From NCBI GenBank assembly GCA_021782815.1, contig JAJXUO010000010.1, forward strand, positions 1 to 64,000: a stretch of DNA of 64,000 nt, given 5' to 3'. Position 1 is the first letter of the stretch; every line of letters begins with the position of its first letter. Shown here piece after piece: positions 9,153 to 18,022 of the stretch. Source of the stretch: Pseudomonadota bacterium (GTDB taxonomy: Bacteria; Pseudomonadota; Alphaproteobacteria; Rhodospirillales; Magnetospirillaceae). Under the pieces are notes generated by a model. The model was given only the letters and a program-made list of their open reading frames with translations. It was not told the origin of the DNA and searched no databases. The position numbers were made by a program, and so were the translations under genes.

Positions 9153-9315
9153 GAGCCTGTCTCCGTAATCGGATGAGTCGGAAAGCGAGGTAATTTTGTG
9201 CAATATCAGGAGAGAAACGCGCAGCGATGTGGCGCATCGGAAGCGGTTTTCGACGTAATATTGCGCAAAAGGACCCGCTTTTACGGCCATTCGCATTACG
9301 GAGACAGGCTCCTAG
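9149..9315. mobile_element. MITE-like element with perfect 21-bp terminal inverted repeats
   Basis: The 21-bp ends at 9149-9169 and 9295-9315 are exact inverted copies (core GAGCCTGTCTCCGTAAT). Subterminal inverted copies TTTTGTGCAATAT (9194-9206) and ATATTGCGCAAAA (9258-9270) differ at one position. Both outer edges read CTAG, compatible with duplication of a TA, TNA or CTAG target as in IS5- or IS630-type elements. At 167 bp it cannot encode a transposase. It lies exactly between two convergent gene ends. Confidence 0.85.
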
Positions 9316-9319
9316 GCCC

Positions 9320-9643
9320 TCACGACGGCAGGCGGGAGGCGGCTTCCGCCTCCCGCGCCGCCGGCAGCATCGGCGCCGCCGACAGGGCGGGATCGAGAAA
9401 GCGCAGGCAGCACACCCTGAGGAACGAGGCGAAATTGGGGATATCGCCGCGATAGGCGATGATCTCGTCGTAGAGCTTGGCGATCAGCTGCGGCAGGCTC
9501 ATGCCGTCGCGCGCCGCGATGCGGTCCAGCACCTCCCAGAACAGGGTTTCCAGCCGCAGGCTGGTCACCACGCCATGAATGCGCAGCGACCGCGTATGAT
9601 ACTCGTAAAGCCGCGGATCGGCCTTGACGAAGATTTCGCACAT
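9320..9643 (-). CDS. Ribbon-helix-helix domain protein (RHH_4 type)
   Basis: A 107-residue protein of a small alphaproteobacterial family annotated as ribbon-helix-helix domain-containing. The N-terminal half has the beta strand and two helices (SLRIHGVVTSLRLETLFWEVL, then RDGMSLPQLIAKLYDEI). The tail is Ala-rich. It is probably a DNA-binding regulator, but targets are unknown and some members of this family may not bind DNA. The stop lies 5 nt from the MITE-like element. Confidence 0.75.
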   Translation of the reverse strand: MCEIFVKADPRLYEYHTRSLRIHGVVTSLRLETLFWEVLDRIAARDGMSLPQLIAKLYDEIIAYRGDIPNFASFLRVCCLRFLDPALSAAPMLPAAREAEAASRLPS

Positions 9644-9658
9644 GACGCCACCCTTTCA

Positions 9659-9682
9659 CGCGGTCCAGAGGTCTGGACCGCG
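9659..9682. terminator. Strong hairpin between RHH gene and PfpI-like gene
   Basis: Perfect 10-bp arms CGCGGTCCAG and CTGGACCGCG with loop AGGT. No T run follows on either strand. It lies downstream of the PfpI-like gene (minus strand), so it could be a rho-dependent or processing stem, or an operator for the RHH gene. Confidence 0.45.
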
Positions 9683-9738
9683 ATGATTGCTTCGCGGAGC
9701 ATCAGGATCCGCCCAGCGCTAAAAGGATGCAAATCCTA

Positions 9739-10320
9739 TCACGGTTCGATGCGCGTCCCCAGCACCTTCAGGAACTGCGCCATCCAGGCCGGGTGCGCCG
9801 GCCAGGCCGGGGCGGTAACCAGGAGGCCGTCGGTGACGGCGCCGTCCATGGGCAGCTCGGCATAGTGCCCCCCGGCCAATTCCACCTCGGGGCGGCAGGC
9901 GGGATAGGCCGAAACCCGGCGCCCCTGGATAACACCGGCGGCGGCCAGCAGCTGGGCGCCGTGGCAGATGGCGGCGATGGGTTTTCCGGCCTCGGCGAAG
10001 CCGCGCACCAGGGCGATCACGCGGGGATCGAGGCGCAGATATTCCGGGGCGCGGCCGCCGGCGATGACCAGGGCGTCATAGGCGGCGGCGCCGGCCTCCT
10101 CGAAATCGGCGTTCAGGGTAAAATTATGCCCGCGCTTCTCGCTGTAGGTTTGCTGGCCCTCGAAATCGTGAATGGCGGTGGCGATCTGCTCGCCCGCCTT
10201 TTTGCCGGGGCAGACGGCATGCACCCGATGCCCCACCGCCTGCAGGATCTGGAAGGGCACCATGGTTTCGTAATCCTCGGCGAAATCGCCGGTGAGCAGC
10301 AGCACGTTGCGGATAGCCAT
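9739..10320 (-). CDS. DJ-1/PfpI family protein
   Basis: A 193-residue class I glutamine-amidotransferase-like fold protein. The nucleophile elbow [10 protein letters not shown] carries the conserved Cys, an acidic residue lies in FAEDYE near residue 14, and [12 protein letters not shown] follows the PfpI pattern. Family members are reported as proteases, glyoxalases/deglycases or stress chaperones, so the exact activity is open. No signal peptide, so cytoplasmic. The gene stands alone, with about 110 nt separating it from the his-cluster phosphatase gene upstream. Confidence 0.85.
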   Translation of the reverse strand: MAIRNVLLLTGDFAEDYETMVPFQILQAVGHRVHAVCPGKKAGEQIATAIHDFEGQQTYSEKRGHNFTLNADFEEAGAAAYDALVIAGGRAPEYLRLDPRVIALVRGFAEAGKPIAAICHGAQLLAAAGVIQGRRVSAYPACRPEVELAGGHYAELPMDGAVTDGLLVTAPAWPAHPAWMAQFLKVLGTRIEP

Positions 10321-10430
10321 AACGGAAGTCTCCCATCTTATCTCGGTCTGGGCCCGGTCATGCGGGCGGACTTATGATTCCACAGCCGAAGAAATCCGGG
10401 GTAACAGGCCGCTACTACAGGGAGGGGGTT

Positions 10431-10865
10431 TCAGCTCGGCGCCAGGGGGAAGCGCTGCAGGATATGGCGCTCCAGCTGGTCGCGCACCTGGCGGTAGACA
10501 TCCAGCCGCTGATCGCGCGTGCCTTCCACCAGCGAGGGATCGAGGGTGTTCCAGAACTCCACCTCGCAGGCCATGGCCCGGGTCATTTCCACGGCATGGT
10601 GCTGGGCCTCGGGCGACAGCGAGATGACCAGATCGAACGAGCTGTCCTCCAGCTCGTCGAAGGAGCGGGGGCGATGCTGCGCAAGATCGATGCCGATTTC
10701 GTCCATGACCACGGCGGCCAGGGGATCGGGCTCGCCCTTGTGCACCCCCACCGATTCCACCCACACCTGGCGGCCGTGGAAATGGCGCATCAGCGCCGCC
10801 GCCATCGGCGAGCGGATGGCGTTCATGGTGCAGGCGAACAGCACCGCCGAGGGCCGATCGATCAT
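10431..10865 (-). CDS. Low-molecular-weight protein tyrosine phosphatase family protein
   Basis: A 144-residue protein with the phosphate loop CTMNAIRS (Cys-x5-Arg-Ser) near residues 12-19 and the general-acid region FWNTLDPS near 105-112, as in LMW-PTPs and thioredoxin-coupled arsenate reductases. In alphaproteobacteria this gene commonly follows hisD and a UPF0262 gene, as here. The physiological substrate is unknown. An arsenate reductase role is less likely because the extra resolving Cys pair of ArsC is not evident. Confidence 0.85.
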   Translation of the reverse strand: MIDRPSAVLFACTMNAIRSPMAAALMRHFHGRQVWVESVGVHKGEPDPLAAVVMDEIGIDLAQHRPRSFDELEDSSFDLVISLSPEAQHHAVEMTRAMACEVEFWNTLDPSLVEGTRDQRLDVYRQVRDQLERHILQRFPLAPS

Positions 10866-10896
10866 GAAGCCCCCGCGCCGACGGCCAGCCGCATCA

Positions 10897-11385
10897 TCAA
10901 CCCCGGATATGCAGGATGCAAACCAGGGTGAACAGGCGGCGGGCGGTTTCGAAATCCACCTCCACCTTGCCTGCCAGCCGTTCGCGCAAGAGGTCCGAGC
11001 CTTCGTTGTGCAGGCCGCGCCGCCCCATGTCGATGGCCTCGATCTGCGACGGCGTCGATTTCTTGATGGCGCTGAAATAGCTTTCGCAGATCAGGAAATA
11101 GTCGCGGACGATGGTGCGGAACGGCGTCAGCGGCAGCACCACCTCGGTCAGGGTGCGGCTGTCGCTTTCCTCGCGGATATCCAGCACCAGCCGGTTGTCG
11201 GCCAGGCGGATATGCAGGGCGTAGGGCCCTTCGAAATCGCCCTCGGGGCGGAAGAAGTTTTCCTCCAGCAGATCGTAAAGGGCGATGGCGCGTTCGTGCT
11301 CCACCTCGGGCTTGCGCCGGACCAGCGTCTTCTCGTCCAGTTCGATCTGGCACAGGCGTTGTTTGCGGTGCGGATCGCCGGTCAC
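10897..11385 (-). CDS. UPF0262 family protein
   Basis: A 162-residue conserved alphaproteobacterial protein of the UPF0262 family, recognisable by [48 protein letters not shown] and [13 protein letters not shown]. No function is established and no catalytic motif is obvious. It is predicted cytoplasmic. Its start overlaps the hisD stop by 4 nt (ATGA), so it is translated from the his message. Confidence 0.9.
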   Translation of the reverse strand: MTGDPHRKQRLCQIELDEKTLVRRKPEVEHERAIALYDLLEENFFRPEGDFEGPYALHIRLADNRLVLDIREESDSRTLTEVVLPLTPFRTIVRDYFLICESYFSAIKKSTPSQIEAIDMGRRGLHNEGSDLLRERLAGKVEVDFETARRLFTLVCILHIRG

Positions 11386-12677
11386 TTCGCCTCCAGCCGC
11401 AAGGCCACCGACAGGGCGTGCGCCCCCAGCCCTTCCGAGGTGGCCAGGGCCACCGCCGCCGGGCCGATGCGGCCCAGGGCGGCGCCGTCGCAGCCCAGCA
11501 AAGTGGTGCGCTTCATGAAGTCGAGCACGCCGAGGCCCGAGGAGAAGCGGGCCGAACGGGCGGTGGGCAGCACGTGATTGGGGCCGCCCACATAGTCGCC
11601 CACCGCTTCCGGGGTATGGCGGCCCAGGAAGATGGCGCCGGCATGATGGATGCGCGCCGCCAGGGCCTCGGGCTCGGCCACCGCCAGTTCCAGATGCTCG
11701 GGCGCCACCCGGTCCACCAGCGGCGCCGCCTGATCGAGATGCTCCACCAGGATCACCGCGCCGTGGGCCTGCCAGCTTTCGCGGGCGATGGCGGCGCGCG
11801 GCAGGGTGGCGAGATGGGCCTGCACCGCCTGCTCGACCTTGTCGGCGAAGGCGGCATCGTCGGTGATGAGGATCGACTGGGCGGCGGTATCGTGCTCGGC
11901 CTGGCTCAAGAGATCGGCGGCGATCCAGGCCGGATCGTTGAGGCCGTCGGCCACCACCAGGATCTCCGAGGGCCCGGCGATCATGTCGATGCCCACGGTG
12001 CCGAACACCTGGCGCTTGGCCGCCGCCACATAGGCGTTGCCCGGCCCGACGATCTTGTCCACCGGACGGATGGTTTCGGTACCGTAGGCCAGCGCCGCCA
12101 CCGCCTGGGCGCCGCCGACGCGGTAGATCTCGTCCACCCCGGCGATGCGGGCGGCGGCCAGCACCAGCGGATTGAGGCGGCCGTCGGGGGTGGGCACCAC
12201 CATCACCAGCCGGTCCACCCCGGCCACCTTGGCGGGGATGGCGTTCATCAGCACCGACGAGGGATAAGAGGCGGTGCCGCCCGGCACGTAAAGACCGGCG
12301 GCGGTGATGGGGGTCCAGCGGTAGCCCAGCCGCACCCCGGCCTGATCGGTATAAGAAAGGCCCTCGGGTTTCTGGCGGCGATGAAACTCGCCGATGCGCG
12401 CCGCCGCCAGATGCAGGGCCTCCAGGGTTTCAGCCGGGCATTGGGCCAGCGCGGCCTCCACCTCGGCCGGCGGAATGGCCAGATCGGCCACGCCGAGGCT
12501 CATGCGGTCGAAGCGGTTGGTATAGTCCACCAGCGCCTGATCGCCGCGCTCCCGCACCTCGGCGAGAATGGCCGCCACCGCCTGATTGACGTCGGCGGCG
12601 GTTTCGCGCTTGTCGTCCAGCAGGCGGGCGAAATCGGCCTCGAACCCCTCGTTCCCGTAAATCAGATTACGCGGCAT
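11382..12677 (-). CDS. hisD: Histidinol dehydrogenase
   Basis: Catalyses the last two steps of histidine synthesis, histidinol to histidine with 2 NAD+, using Zn2+. The 431-residue sequence has the family hallmarks [49 protein letters not shown] and [10 protein letters not shown]. The catalytic segment EHLELAV and [16 protein letters not shown] follow. Length is standard. The start overlaps the 3' end of hisG by 11 nt, consistent with one operon hisG-hisD-UPF0262-phosphatase. Confidence 0.97.
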   Translation of the reverse strand: MPRNLIYGNEGFEADFARLLDDKRETAADVNQAVAAILAEVRERGDQALVDYTNRFDRMSLGVADLAIPPAEVEAALAQCPAETLEALHLAAARIGEFHRRQKPEGLSYTDQAGVRLGYRWTPITAAGLYVPGGTASYPSSVLMNAIPAKVAGVDRLVMVVPTPDGRLNPLVLAAARIAGVDEIYRVGGAQAVAALAYGTETIRPVDKIVGPGNAYVAAAKRQVFGTVGIDMIAGPSEILVVADGLNDPAWIAADLLSQAEHDTAAQSILITDDAAFADKVEQAVQAHLATLPRAAIARESWQAHGAVILVEHLDQAAPLVDRVAPEHLELAVAEPEALAARIHHAGAIFLGRHTPEAVGDYVGGPNHVLPTARSARFSSGLGVLDFMKRTTLLGCDGAALGRIGPAAVALATSEGLGAHALSVALRLEAK

Positions 12678-13332
12678 CGCTGATGGCCCCCCGGAAACGT
12701 TCGATCCAGCCCGACAGTTCCTCGGGCCGGGTTTTCAGCGCGGCGCGGTTGACCACCAGCCGCGAGCTGATATCGGCGATATGCTCGATCTCCACCAGGC
12801 CGTTGGCCTTCAGGGTGGAGCCGGTGGACACCAGATCGACGATGCGGCGGCACAGCCCCAGGCTGGGGGCCAGTTCCATGGCGCCGTTCAGCTTGATGCA
12901 TTCGGCCTGCACGCCGCGCGCGGCGAAATGCTTGGTGGTGATGGAGGGATATTTGGTGGCGACGCGGATATGGCTCCAGCGCACCGGATCGTCGCTGCCG
13001 GCCAGATCCACCGGCTCGGCCACGGCGATGCGGCATTTGCCGATGCCGAGATCGAGGGGGGCGTAAAGCTCGGGATAATCGAACTCCATCAGCACGTCGT
13101 TGCCGGCGATGCCGATCTGCGCCGCCCCGAAGGCCACGAAGGTGGCGACGTCGAAGGCGCGCACGCGGATGATGTCGATATGCGGATGGTTGGTGGAAAA
13201 ACGCAGCGCCCGTGATTTGGGGTTGTCGAAATCGGCTTCCGGTTCGATCCCGGCGGCGCGCACCACCGGCATGGCTTCATCCAGAATCCGCCCTTTCGGC
13301 AGGGCCAGCACCAACTTGTCCAAGGGAGTCAC
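12667..13332 (-). CDS. hisG: ATP phosphoribosyltransferase, short form
   Basis: First step of histidine synthesis, joining ATP and PRPP. The sequence [19 protein letters not shown], the PRPP-binding region ISTKHFAA-like (residues [14 protein letters not shown]) and [15 protein letters not shown] identify HisG. At about 221 residues it lacks the C-terminal regulatory domain, so it is the short form expected to need the HisZ subunit, which is not in this window. The start is uncertain: GTG 13332 fits the usual N-terminus, while an upstream GTG or TTG (13386) would add up to 18 residues. Confidence 0.93.
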   Translation of the reverse strand: MTPLDKLVLALPKGRILDEAMPVVRAAGIEPEADFDNPKSRALRFSTNHPHIDIIRVRAFDVATFVAFGAAQIGIAGNDVLMEFDYPELYAPLDLGIGKCRIAVAEPVDLAGSDDPVRWSHIRVATKYPSITTKHFAARGVQAECIKLNGAMELAPSLGLCRRIVDLVSTGSTLKANGLVEIEHIADISSRLVVNRAALKTRPEELSGWIERFRGAISDAA

Positions 13333-13659
13333 TCTCAGGTCATCCACGGCAACGGCCGGGAAAAGGTTTTCCGGCCTTGAGATCAATGGCTTTATTTACA
13401 GGGTTTTCGCACCGTATCGCAAGCCGTGCGCACGTAACCCAGGATAATGGGCCCAGGAGAATGGATTGAACGCGCGCCCTTCCTTATGGGCCAACACAGC
13501 GGCGACGCGTTGGCCCATTGAGGGCCCGCGCAACCGTTTGCGCGAAAGCCAAGCTGGCGGCACGCCAGCGCCCGGCGCCTGAGGGGCATATCCCAAGCCC
13601 CCGCGCACGTGATGAAGATGGTTGTGCCCCCGGGTTTTTACAAATATCACTGTGCCATC
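13333..13659. other. Intergenic region upstream of hisG and the SLC13-type transporter
   Basis: A 327-bp non-coding space between divergent genes. Its right half holds a member of the dispersed structured repeat family (13486-13590). The left part should carry the hisG promoter, but I see no convincing -35/-10 pair. Confidence 0.6.
13486..13590 (-). repeat. Dispersed structured repeat, copy D
   Basis: Read on the minus strand it begins CCCTCAGGCGCCGGGCG. Stem-loop 1 is GCTGGCG-TGC-CGCCAGC (13553-13569), then CTTGGC, and stem-loop 2 is CGCGCAA-ACGG-TTGCGCG (13527-13544). Stem-loop 3 is GGCCC-TCAAT-GGGCC (13512-13526). A longer pairing ATGGGCCAAC/GTTGGCCCAT (13486-13518) competes with stem-loop 3. 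It shares the boxes and hairpin order of the copies at 2.5, 22.2, 47.9 and 54.6 kb. Confidence 0.7.
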
Positions 13660-14967
13660 ATGTCCAACGCCCCGCGCCGCCGCGTTCCTTTGCCGGCCTT
13701 GTCCGGTCTGGCGCTGGTGGGGATCACCCTGGTGGCGGCCCTGCCGGTATGGCCCTGGCATGCCGCCATGGCCGGGGTGATTTTCGCCGCCTCCTACGCC
13801 GCCCTGGCGGCGGGGCGCATTCCCGGCCTGGCCATCGACCGCGCCGGCATCGCCCTGGTGGGGGCCTGCCTGATGATCGCCTCGGGCGCCCTCAGCCTGG
13901 AGCAGGCCTACCAGGCCCTGGACCTCGACACCCTGACCCTGCTGCTGGGGGTGATGATCGTCACCGCCAATCTGCGCCTCTCCGGCCTGTTCAACGGCCT
14001 GATCCGCGCCCTGGAGCCCCGCCTCGGTTCGCCCCGGATGCTGCTGGCGGCCATCCTGCTGGTGGCGGCGGCGGGCTCGGCCTTTCTGGTCAACGACACC
14101 CTGTGCCTGGTGATGGCGCCGCTGGTGATCGATCTGGCCAAACATCTGAAGCGACGCCCCCTGCCCTATCTGCTGGCCCTGGCCATGGCCGCCAATATCG
14201 GCTCGGTCGCCACCCTGACCGGCAATCCGCAGAACATGCTGATCGGCGCCGCCAGCCATATCCCCTACACCGCCTTCGCCGCCGCCCTGACCCCGGTGGC
14301 GCTGCTGGGGCTGCTGGCGGCCGGGCTGGTGATCGGGCTGGGCCACCGCCGCGACCTTGCCGCCGCGTCCGCCCGTCCCGCGCCGCGGCCGCCGCTACGC
14401 CAGAACCGCGCCCTGGCCGGGCGGGCCCTGGCCGCCGCCCTGGCCATGGTGGGGCTGTTCTTCGCCGGGGTGGCTCCGGCCAAGGCCGCCATCCTGACCG
14501 GCGGCCTGCTGCTGCTGACCCGGCGGCTGAAAAGCCGCCGCATCTACCACGAGATCGACTGGAGCCTGCTGCTGATGTTCGCGGGCCTGTTCATCCTGAC
14601 CGCCGGAGCCGAACGGGCCCTGCTCACCCCGGCCCTGCTGGCCCGCGTCCAGGGCCTGGGGCTGGACCGCGCCCTGCCGCTGACGCTGCTGACCGCCGTC
14701 CTCTCCACCCTGGTCAGCAACGTGCCGGCCATCCTGCTGCTGAAACCCTTCCTGGCGCCGCTGGCCGACGCCCGCCACGCCTGGCTGGTGGCGGCCATGG
14801 CCTCGACCCTGGCCGGCAACGCCACCCTTCTGGGCTCGGTGGCCAACCTCATCGTCGCCCAGGCCGCCGCCCGCGCCGGCATCCGCATCGGTTTCTGGGA
14901 CTATGCCCGCATCGGCCTGCCGGTGACCGCCCTCACCCTGGCCATCGGGGTGTTCTGGCTGGGTTAA
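13660..14967 (+). CDS. SLC13/ArsB-NhaD superfamily anion transporter
   Basis: A 435-residue inner-membrane protein with about ten to eleven hydrophobic segments. The two half-repeats carry the signatures LVNDTLCLVMAPLVIDL...TLTGNPQNMLIG and LVSNVPAILLLKPF...LLGSVANLIVAQ. These are the paired Asn-Pro/helix-hairpin motifs of the ion transporter superfamily (ArsB, NhaD, citrate/dicarboxylate carriers). The substrate cannot be assigned: no arsenic genes are near. ATG 13660 gives the usual short cytoplasmic N-terminus. Its stop overlaps the stop of the convergent LysE gene by 4 nt. Confidence 0.8.
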   Translation: MSNAPRRRVPLPALSGLALVGITLVAALPVWPWHAAMAGVIFAASYAALAAGRIPGLAIDRAGIALVGACLMIASGALSLEQAYQALDLDTLTLLLGVMIVTANLRLSGLFNGLIRALEPRLGSPRMLLAAILLVAAAGSAFLVNDTLCLVMAPLVIDLAKHLKRRPLPYLLALAMAANIGSVATLTGNPQNMLIGAASHIPYTAFAAALTPVALLGLLAAGLVIGLGHRRDLAAASARPAPRPPLRQNRALAGRALAAALAMVGLFFAGVAPAKAAILTGGLLLLTRRLKSRRIYHEIDWSLLLMFAGLFILTAGAERALLTPALLARVQGLGLDRALPLTLLTAVLSTLVSNVPAILLLKPFLAPLADARHAWLVAAMASTLAGNATLLGSVANLIVAQAAARAGIRIGFWDYARIGLPVTALTLAIGVFWLG

Positions 14968-15578
14968 CCCGCCCGCAGCAGCCCGACCGCGATGACGGCG
15001 GTGATCAGCCCCACCACGGCATCGACGCCGCGCCACACCGCCGGGCGGTTCAGGGCCGGGGCCAGGGCGGTGGTGAACAGGGCCAGGCCGAAGAAGAACC
15101 CGGCGGAAAAGACCTGCGCCCCCAGCCCGAACAGCAGGGCCAGGCCGCCGTGATAGCGGCTGGACACCGACCCCACGATCACCAGGGTATCGATCAGGGC
15201 GCCGGGATTGAGCAGGCTGACCGCCAAAGCGGTGGCCAGCAGCCGGCCGCCGCCCTCGGGCGCGGCCACCCCGGCCAGAGCGGAACCGCCCCGCCAGGCG
15301 CTGCGGAAGGCCCGGGCCGAGAACCACAGCAGAAAGGCGCCGCCGCCGTAATCGGCCAGCCGCCGCAACAGGAGCGAGGCCGCCACCAGCCGCCCCACCC
15401 CGGCCACGCCGAGCCCCACCAGCAGCAGATCGCACAGGGTGAAGATCGCCGCCAGCCGCAAGGCCCGGTCGCGCCGCAGGCCGTGGCGGATCAGCATGGC
15501 GTTTTGCGGCCCCACCGCGAAGATGAGCGAGCCCATCAGCAGCCAGCCGTTCAGAAAGGCGGAGACAGCGGCGGTCAT
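14964..15578 (-). CDS. LysE/ArgO family amino-acid exporter
   Basis: A 204-residue protein with five to six TM segments. It has the LysE family signatures near the N-terminus (FAVGPQNAMLIRHGLRRD, the conserved G-P-x-N-x pattern) and LLNPGALIDTLVIVGSVS in the middle. Family members export lysine, arginine or related amino acids. The closest known subgroup by these motifs is LysE/ArgO rather than RhtB, but the substrate is inferred. No LysG/ArgP regulator is adjacent. Confidence 0.88.
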   Translation of the reverse strand: MTAAVSAFLNGWLLMGSLIFAVGPQNAMLIRHGLRRDRALRLAAIFTLCDLLLVGLGVAGVGRLVAASLLLRRLADYGGGAFLLWFSARAFRSAWRGGSALAGVAAPEGGGRLLATALAVSLLNPGALIDTLVIVGSVSSRYHGGLALLFGLGAQVFSAGFFFGLALFTTALAPALNRPAVWRGVDAVVGLITAVIAVGLLRAG

Positions 15579-15606
15579 GGCGGCGGCGAAATACCCAGGA
15601 GAGAGA

Positions 15607-15682
15607 TGGTGGGCCCGGAGGGACTCGAACCCCCAACCAGACCGTTATGAGCGGTCAGCTCTAACCATTGAGCTACAGGCCC
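15607..15682 (-). tRNA. tRNA with CAU anticodon (probably tRNA-Ile2)
   Basis: A 76-nt cloverleaf on the minus strand. The acceptor stem GGGCCTG pairs with CGGGCCC and CCA is encoded. The D stem is GCTC/GAGC, the anticodon stem GACCG/CGGTC has loop CTCATAA (anticodon CAU), and the T arm is GGGGG-TTCGAGT-CCCTC. CAU fits elongator Met or lysidine-modified Ile2. The acceptor and anticodon arms resemble bacterial Ile2 more than Met, but identity elements cannot be settled by eye. Confidence 0.93.
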
Positions 15683-15902
15683 ACCGTCCGCGCCGCCCAA
15701 GCGGCGGGAAAGGGCGGAGTGTCCCGTTTGCACGGGGCGCGGTCAATACGAAAAAACATGCCCGCCCTGCGATCCTTGCCGGGCCGATCACATTGGTCCT
15801 CTTGTGCGAAAGGGCGCGATGTGCTTAATCCGTAGGCTTCAACCACTCTCGGCAGGCCCGCCCCCTGGCGGCGGACCGCTACGCACGAAGGAAGTCACCC
15901 AC

Positions 15903-16760
15903 ATGTCCCACAGCACCCTGCGCGCCGCCGCGTTCGCCGTTCTGATGACGGTTGCCGCCGCCGCCCCCGCCTTGGCCGCCGATGACGCCAAGGACCCGGT
16001 GGTCGCCACGGTCAACGGCGTCGACATCCACAAGTCCGCGGTTGTCGATTTCTACAAGAACTCCCAGTTCGCCCAGGTGCCGCTGGACGCGGTCTACCCC
16101 CAGGTGCTGGACGTGGTGGTGACCGGCCAGCTGCTGCTGGAGCAGGCCGAAAAGCAGAAGCTGGAGAGCGACCCCGACGTGCAGAAAGAGGTCGCCCTGG
16201 CCAAAGAGAACATCATGAAGCAGGTGTGGCTGACCCATGAGATCGCCCCCACCCTGACCGATGCCGCCCTGAAGGCCCGCTACGACGCCCTGGTCAAGAG
16301 CACCCCGCCGCGCGAGGAGGTGCATGCCCGCCACATTCTGGTCAAGACCAAGGCCGAGGCCGAAAAGGTGCTGGCCGATCTTAAGAAGGGCGTGAAGTTC
16401 GAGGACGAGGCCAAGGCCAAGACCCAGGATCCCTCGGGCAAGGACAACGGCGGCGATCTCGGCTTCTTCACCAAGGACGAGATGGTGCCGGAATTCGCCG
16501 ACGCCGCCTTCAAGCTGAAGCCCGGCCAGGTGAGCAAGACCCCGGTGAAGACCCAGTTCGGCTACCACATCATCAAGGTGGAAGACCGCCGCATGGCGCC
16601 GCCCCCCAGCTTCGAACAGCTGAAGCCCACCCTGATCGCCGAGCTGAAGCAGCAGAACGCCCGCAAGCTGATCCAGGATCTGCGCAAGTCGGCCGAGATC
16701 AAGAAGTTCAACATCGACGGCACGCCGATGGTTGAAAAGGCCCCGGCGGCCAAGCCGTAA
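15903..16760 (+). CDS. Periplasmic parvulin-type peptidyl-prolyl isomerase
   Basis: A 285-residue protein. The Sec signal peptide ends near APALAA (residues about 18-23). A SurA-like N-terminal helical region follows (VATVNGVDIHKSAVVDFY). The parvulin domain lies at about 135-230, with EVHARHILVKTKAEAEKVL, DPSGKDNGGDLGFF and TQFGYHIIKVEDRR. It likely assists folding of outer-membrane or secreted proteins, like PpiC-class chaperones. ATG 15903 lies 5 nt after GGAAG. It is followed by argJ after a short gap but is functionally unrelated. Confidence 0.9.
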   Translation: MSHSTLRAAAFAVLMTVAAAAPALAADDAKDPVVATVNGVDIHKSAVVDFYKNSQFAQVPLDAVYPQVLDVVVTGQLLLEQAEKQKLESDPDVQKEVALAKENIMKQVWLTHEIAPTLTDAALKARYDALVKSTPPREEVHARHILVKTKAEAEKVLADLKKGVKFEDEAKAKTQDPSGKDNGGDLGFFTKDEMVPEFADAAFKLKPGQVSKTPVKTQFGYHIIKVEDRRMAPPPSFEQLKPTLIAELKQQNARKLIQDLRKSAEIKKFNIDGTPMVEKAPAAKP

Positions 16761-16789
16761 CCTTCGAAGCGCAGCAACGGAATCCGACC

Positions 16790-18022
16790 ATGACCACCGC
16801 GATCTCCCCCCTTGCCCCCACCAGCCTCCCCGCCCTGCAGCCGCTGGCGGGGGTGCGCCTGGCCGCCCACGCCTGCGGGCTGCGCTACCAGGGCCGCACC
16901 GATCTGATGGTGGCGGAACTGGCGCCCGGCACCACCGTGGCCGGGGTTTACACCCGGTCGCTCACCGCCTCGGCCCCGGTTCTGTGGTGCCGCAAGGCCC
17001 AGAAGGGGGGCAGCGCGCGGCTGGTCGTGGTCAATTCCGGCAATGCCAACGCCTTCACCGGCGGCGTCGGCGAGGCCTCGGTGCGCCGCACCGTGGAGGC
17101 CGCCGCCGGCAAGCTGGGCTGCCGCCCCGAGGAGGTGTTCATCGCCTCCACCGGCACCATCGGCGTGCCGCTGGACGATGCCAAGATCACCGACGCCCTC
17201 GATGCCGTGCTGGCCAAGCTCGCCCCCGATGCCTGGGACGAGGCGGCGCGGGCCATCATGACCACCGACACCTATCCGAAGCTGGTCACCCGCACCGCCA
17301 AAATCGGCGATGTCGAGGTGCGCCTGAACGGTTTTTGCAAGGGCGCCGGCATGATCGCCCCCGATATGGCCACCATGCTGGCCTACGTCTTCACCGACGC
17401 GGCCCTGCCCGCCGAGGTGCTGCAGGATCTGCTGAGCCGGGGCACCGACCGCTCCTTCAACTGCATCACCGTGGATTCCGACACCTCCACCAGCGACACC
17501 CTGATGCTGTTCGCCACCCAGGCGGCGCGGCATGAGCGCATCAAGTCGGCCAAGGACCCCGCCCTCAAGGGCTTCCGCAAGGCCCTGGACTCGCTCCTGC
17601 TGGAAATGGCCCAGCTGGTGGTGAAGGACGGCGAGGGCGCCTCGAAGTTCGTGGAAATCCGCGTGAGCGGCGCCGCCGGCAAGCGCGCCGCCCGCACCAT
17701 CGGCATGGCCATCGCCAATTCGCCCCTGGTCAAGACCGCCATCTCCGGCGAGGACGCCAACTGGGGCCGCGTGGTGGCCGCCATCGGCAAGGCCGGCGAG
17801 AAGGCCGACCGCGACAGGCTGTCCATCAAGATGGGCGGCGTGCAGGTGGCCCTGAACGGCCTGGCCGCCCCCGGCTACGACGAAACCCCGGTGGCCGCTC
17901 ACATGAAGGGGCAAAATATCCTGATCGAGGTGGATGTGGGGGTCGGCAAGGGCCGGGCCACGGTATGGACCTGCGATCTGACCCACGCCTATATCGACAT
18001 CAATGGATCCTACCGGAGCTGA
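16790..18022 (+). CDS. argJ: Ornithine acetyltransferase / N-acetylglutamate synthase (ArgJ)
   Basis: Transfers acetyl from N-acetylornithine to glutamate in the cyclic arginine pathway. The 410-residue precursor is self-cleaved before Thr in the DMATMLAYVFTD segment into alpha and beta chains; this Thr is the nucleophile. STGTIGVPL (oxyanion region), NCITVDSDTSTSDT and EDANWGRVVAAIGKAG are the other family signatures. Length is normal. Its last 20 nt overlap the start of the GNAT-Nudix gene in another frame, implying coupling. Confidence 0.96.
   Translation: MTTAISPLAPTSLPALQPLAGVRLAAHACGLRYQGRTDLMVAELAPGTTVAGVYTRSLTASAPVLWCRKAQKGGSARLVVVNSGNANAFTGGVGEASVRRTVEAAAGKLGCRPEEVFIASTGTIGVPLDDAKITDALDAVLAKLAPDAWDEAARAIMTTDTYPKLVTRTAKIGDVEVRLNGFCKGAGMIAPDMATMLAYVFTDAALPAEVLQDLLSRGTDRSFNCITVDSDTSTSDTLMLFATQAARHERIKSAKDPALKGFRKALDSLLLEMAQLVVKDGEGASKFVEIRVSGAAGKRAARTIGMAIANSPLVKTAISGEDANWGRVVAAIGKAGEKADRDRLSIKMGGVQVALNGLAAPGYDETPVAAHMKGQNILIEVDVGVGKGRATVWTCDLTHAYIDINGSYRS

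Noticed and set aside
10431-10865. Arsenate reductase and arsenic resistance role together with the ArsB/NhaD-like transporter at 13.7 kb
   Set aside because: No ArsR or ArsC-specific Cys pattern; the phosphatase sits in the conserved his cluster and the transporter motifs are shared by many anion carriers.
13518-15650. Long plus-strand open frame of about 700 codons over the SLC13 and LysE genes
   Set aside because: It is out of frame with two clear membrane-protein genes and made of low-complexity Arg/Pro/Gly sequence, a typical shadow in GC-rich DNA.
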